Part shown: positions 21,797-26,969 of the stretch, one piece after another
How the letters are laid out: each line of letters starts with the position of its first letter
Position numbering within the stretch: the stretch's first letter is position 1
Assembly: GCA_902826945.1 (NCBI GenBank)
Contig: CADEGS010000038.1
Span: 1 to 26,969, forward strand
Source of the DNA: an uncultured bacterium
GTDB taxonomy: Bacteria; Planctomycetota; UBA1135; GCA-002686595
DNA: 26,969 nucleotides
Direction of reading: 5' to 3'
Notes under the pieces: model-generated
What the model saw: the letters and a program-made list of their open reading frames with translations, nothing else
Told to the model about the DNA's origin: nothing
Database searches by the model: none
Program-made: the position numbers and the translations under genes

Positions 21797-22776
21797 GCGC
21801 CAGCGCTCCCCGCGGCGGCGGCCGCGGCGGCCGCGGGCTCGTCGAGCTCCAGCGCGACGCGCGCGAAGAGCTGCTCGAGCGTCGGCACCAGCCACACGAG
21901 CTCGCGCACGCTCCAGCCGCGCCGCAGCGCCAGGTCGCCGACGTCCGCGCGCGGGTCGCGCGCGGCGGCGAGCTCGAAGGCCGCGCAGCCCTCGGCGGCC
22001 GGACGCGGCGCGACGGCGCTCACGCCGGGCAGCGCCGCGAGCAGGGCGTGCGCAGCCTCGGGCGCGTCGGCGCCGAGCGCCGCCTCGAGGCGGCAGGCGG
22101 CCGGAGAGCCGAGCTGCGCGACCAGCGCCTCGCGGCTGCCGTCCGCCACCAGGCGCCCGCGCGCCAGGACGAGCACGCGCGGGCACAGCGCCTCGACCTC
22201 CGGCAGGATGTGCGAGGAGAGCAGGACGGTGTGCTCGTGCGCCAGCTCGCGCACGAGCGCGCGCACCTCCAGGCGCTGCAGCGGGTCGAGCCCGCTGGTC
22301 GGCTCGTCCAGGATCAGGACCTCGGGATCGGGCAGGAGCGCCAGCGCCAGGCCCACCCGCTGGCGCTGGCCCTTGGAGAGCGTGCCGATGCGCGCGCGCG
22401 CGAGCGTGCCCAGGCCCACGCGCTCGAGCGCGCGCCCGATCGCGTGCGCCGTGCCGGCGCGCGGCAGCCGGTGCAGGCGCGCCTGGAAGCGCAGCATCTC
22501 GACCACGCGGTGCTCGCCGTAGAGCGGCACGCTCTCGGCCAGGTAGCCGACGCGCGCGCGCACGGCGAGCGACTCGCGCGCCACGTCGAAGCCGGCCACG
22601 GCGATCGAGCCGCGCGTGGCGGGCAGGAAGCCCGTCAGCATGCGCAAGAGCGTGGTCTTGCCGGCGCCGTTGGGGCCCAGGAAGCCGACGACCTCGCCCC
22701 GCTCCAGGCGGAAGGAGACGTCGTCGACGGCGGTGAGCCGGCCGAACCGGCGCGTCACGTGGGAGACCTCGATCAT
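21793..22776 (-). CDS. GldA-type ABC transporter ATP-binding protein
   Basis: This 327-residue ATPase energises the permease encoded next. It has Walker A GPNGAGKTT (34-42), the signature LSKGQRQR (133-140), Walker B LILDEPTSGLD (154-164) and the switch His in LSSHILPEVE. The LSKGxRQR form is typical of GldA/CcmA-like drug- and gliding-type ATPases. After residue 215 a regulatory-looking C-terminal region is followed by a run of alanines (about 315-324) encoded by GCC/GCG repeats. ATG 22776 has no clear Shine-Dalgarno sequence, but a good promoter ends about 22 bases upstream. It is first gene of the ATPase-permease-GldG-DUF4340 operon, perhaps continuing into the M16 peptidase. Confidence 0.93.
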   Translation of the reverse strand: MIEVSHVTRRFGRLTAVDDVSFRLERGEVVGFLGPNGAGKTTLLRMLTGFLPATRGSIAVAGFDVARESLAVRARVGYLAESVPLYGEHRVVEMLRFQARLHRLPRAGTAHAIGRALERVGLGTLARARIGTLSKGQRQRVGLALALLPDPEVLILDEPTSGLDPLQRLEVRALVRELAHEHTVLLSSHILPEVEALCPRVLVLARGRLVADGSREALVAQLGSPAACRLEAALGADAPEAAHALLAALPGVSAVAPRPAAEGCAAFELAAARDPRADVGDLALRRGWSVRELVWLVPTLEQLFARVALELDEPAAAAAAAAGSAGA

Positions 22777-22797
22777 CGCGCGCCCCGGCCGCGGGCG

Positions 22798-22826
22798 AAG
22801 GTAGCCCCGGCGCGCCGCGCCCTCAA
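22798..22826 (-). promoter_or_regulatory. Probable sigma70-type promoter of the ABC operon
   Basis: Minus-strand TTGAGG (22826-22821) and TACCTT (22803-22798) are 17 bases apart, the same arrangement as upstream of gap. A start near 22791 would leave a leader of about 15 nt before the ATPase ATG. Confidence 0.6.
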
Positions 22827-22851
22827 CGACGCGCGCACGACCGGGACGCGG

Positions 22852-22890
22852 CGGGGCGCCCGGGGCCTTCTAGGCCGCCCGGGCGCCCCG
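22852..22890 (-). terminator. Strong GC hairpin after dnaK, probable terminator
   Basis: A perfect 13-bp inverted repeat (22852-22864 with 22878-22890) encloses a 13-base loop, which itself contains GGCC/GGCC able to extend pairing. It begins 37 bases after the dnaK stop and lies before the next operon's promoter. There is no T-run on the minus strand, so it may act without one or need Rho. Confidence 0.6.
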
Positions 22891-22926
22891 GTTCCACACC
22901 GCGTGCGAGCGGCCCGCCGCGGCGGG

Positions 22927-24846
<1,920 letters not shown>

Positions 24847-24864
24847 GCGTTGGTCCTTCGAGGA

Positions 24865-24896
24865 GCGGGGCGGAGGCCCCGCGGCTGGCGGGCCTC
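24865..24896 (-). promoter_or_regulatory. Two mutually exclusive hairpins in the dnaK leader
   Basis: Stem A pairs 24873-24879 (GAGGCCC on the plus strand) with 24890-24896 around a 10-base loop. Stem B pairs GCGGGG (24865-24870) with CCCCGC (24877-24882) around 6 bases. They share bases, so only one can form at a time. Stem B ends 5 bases from the Shine-Dalgarno sequence. A regulatory role is speculative. Confidence 0.3.
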
Positions 24897-24897
24897 G

Positions 24898-24914
24898 AAC
24901 AAACGGCATGCCAA
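24898..24914 (-). promoter_or_regulatory. Sigma54-like promoter candidate upstream of dnaK
   Basis: Minus-strand TTGGCATGCCGTTTGTT resembles the consensus TGGCAC-N5-TTGCW. The GG of the -24 box is followed after 10 bases by GT where GC is expected, so the -12 box has one important mismatch. A start would fall near 24887, about 40 nt before the dnaK ATG. An NtrC-type activator gene ends about 100 bases upstream. Confidence 0.4.
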
Positions 24915-24968
24915 GGGGCAGAGGGGCCTTCCCCCCACGCTGGGGCCCCCCACGGGGATCGATCACCT

Positions 24969-24989
24969 GCCCGGATGACAGGGCCGGGC
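24969..24989 (-). terminator. Weak hairpin after the sigma54 regulator gene
   Basis: GCCCGG (24969-24974) pairs with CCGGGC (24984-24989) around 9 bases, some 23 bases after the regulator's stop codon. There is no T-run. Further C/G-block repeats (about 24931-24957) follow. It may separate the two-component operon from dnaK. Confidence 0.3.
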
Positions 24990-25011
24990 GCCTGGCTGCC
25001 AGAATGGCGGT

Positions 25012-26399
<1,388 letters not shown>

Positions 26400-26403
<4 letters not shown>

Positions 26404-26969
26404 GCCTTCTCGACGTCCTTCCCGCCGGTCGCCGCGCGCCGCGCGCCGGTCAGCTCGATCGCCAGCGGCAGGTAGATCGAGAACGAGGTGCCGCGGTTCC
26501 GCTCGGAGACGACCGAGATCGTGCCGCCGTGCTCCTCCACGATGCGCCGCGCGGTCGAGAGGCCCAGACCCGTGCCGCCCTTCTTGTCGGACCAGTACTC
26601 GTCGAAGCAGCGCGCCATCGCCTCGGGCGTCATGCCGATGCCGGTGTCGGTGATCGAGACCTCGACCTGGCCGCCCATGCGGCGCACGCGCACCAGGAGC
26701 TCGCCGCCGTCGGGCATCGCCTGGCGCGCGTTGACGAGCAGGTTGAGCACGGCCTGCTTGACCTGCGCCTCGTCGACGAGCACCAGCGGCAGGCCGACCA
26801 CGATGTCGGCGTGGTGGCGGATGCCGGCGCGCTCGTCCTCGGGCTCGACGAACTCGAGCAGCTCGCGCACGATGCGCGCGATGTCCTCCGGCCGGCGGTT
26901 GATCTCGCCGCCGCGCGCGTAGTGCAGGAACTCCTCGAGGATGTGCTCCAGGCGCTGGACCTCGCGCTG
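26400..26969 (-). CDS. NtrB-type sensor histidine kinase (partial, N-terminus outside window)
   Basis: Only the last 189 residues lie in the window. They begin in the second helix of the dimerisation domain ([20 protein letters not shown]), so the phospho-accepting His lies outside. The ATP-binding domain is complete: N-box [15 protein letters not shown]1 box DTGIGM, an F-box region [12 protein letters not shown] and G2 box [18 protein letters not shown]. The [11 protein letters not shown] form is typical of kinases paired with NtrC-type regulators. The final 20 residues are a basic and polar tail. It overlaps the regulator gene by 4 bases (GTGA), which marks them as a cognate pair. The signal it senses cannot be told from this part. 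Confidence 0.95.

Noticed and set aside
21812..21836. GCG/GCC triplet run resembling a microsatellite
   Set aside because: It lies in frame at the end of the ABC ATPase gene and encodes a run of alanines, an ordinary feature in such GC-rich DNA.
24847..24966. N-terminal extension of DnaK by 40 residues
   Set aside because: It is low-complexity Gly/Pro sequence ahead of the normal start, and a good Shine-Dalgarno sequence sits just before ATG 24846.
24847..25011. CIRCE element or heat-shock sigma promoter for dnaK
   Set aside because: No TTAGCACTC/GAGTGCTAA repeat and no CTTGAA plus CCCCAT pair at proper spacing are present.

Overview
The window is very GC-rich bacterial chromosome with almost no non-coding DNA. 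It carries 18 protein genes (two cut by the window edges) and no RNA gene, mobile element or CRISPR array that I can see. GTG and TTG starts are common, and most genes within an operon overlap by 4 bases. Planctomycetota is my best guess for the source. The PurN sequence has the HPALLPAFGGKGFYG and TVHLADDVYDHG forms I associate with planctomycete PurN. An FHA-linked Ser/Thr kinase, a GldA/F/G-type ABC cluster with a DUF4340 protein and a sigma54 two-component pair also fit. Myxococcota or Acidobacteriota are not excluded.

Left block (1-3857, minus strand): gap, pgk, rpe and accD run as one unit, linking lower glycolysis, the pentose-phosphate epimerase and the carboxyltransferase beta subunit of acetyl-CoA carboxylase. 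A good -35/-10 pair (4083-4111) lies far upstream of gap, leaving a leader of about 220 nt that contains a strong hairpin (3912-3942).

Plus-strand block (4159-11069): tilS, yggS, an FHA/Ser-Thr kinase with one membrane span and a long Ala/Arg/Glu-rich tail, a DUF167 (yggU-type) gene, a purine-nucleoside-phosphorylase-like protein that has lost key active-site residues, and purN. All but tilS/yggS overlap or abut. The block ends stop-to-stop against the next operon.

Middle block (11070-22776, minus strand): a GldA-type ATPase, a GldF-type permease, a GldG-type auxiliary protein and a DUF4340 protein, coupled by 4-base overlaps. They are followed by a double-domain M16 zinc peptidase, then by a YprA-type helicase and YprB-type exonuclease pair, which correspond to Bacillus MrfA/MrfB of mitomycin-lesion repair.

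Right block (22852-26969, minus strand): a histidine kinase (partial) and an NtrC-type sigma54 activator, then dnaK. The 165-base gap before dnaK holds a near-match to a sigma54 promoter and a GC-rich structured leader. A 13-bp perfect stem follows dnaK.

The items I would look at first are the degenerate PNP-like protein co-transcribed with an FHA kinase and purN, the MrfAB pair, and the possible sigma54 control of dnaK by the adjacent two-component system.
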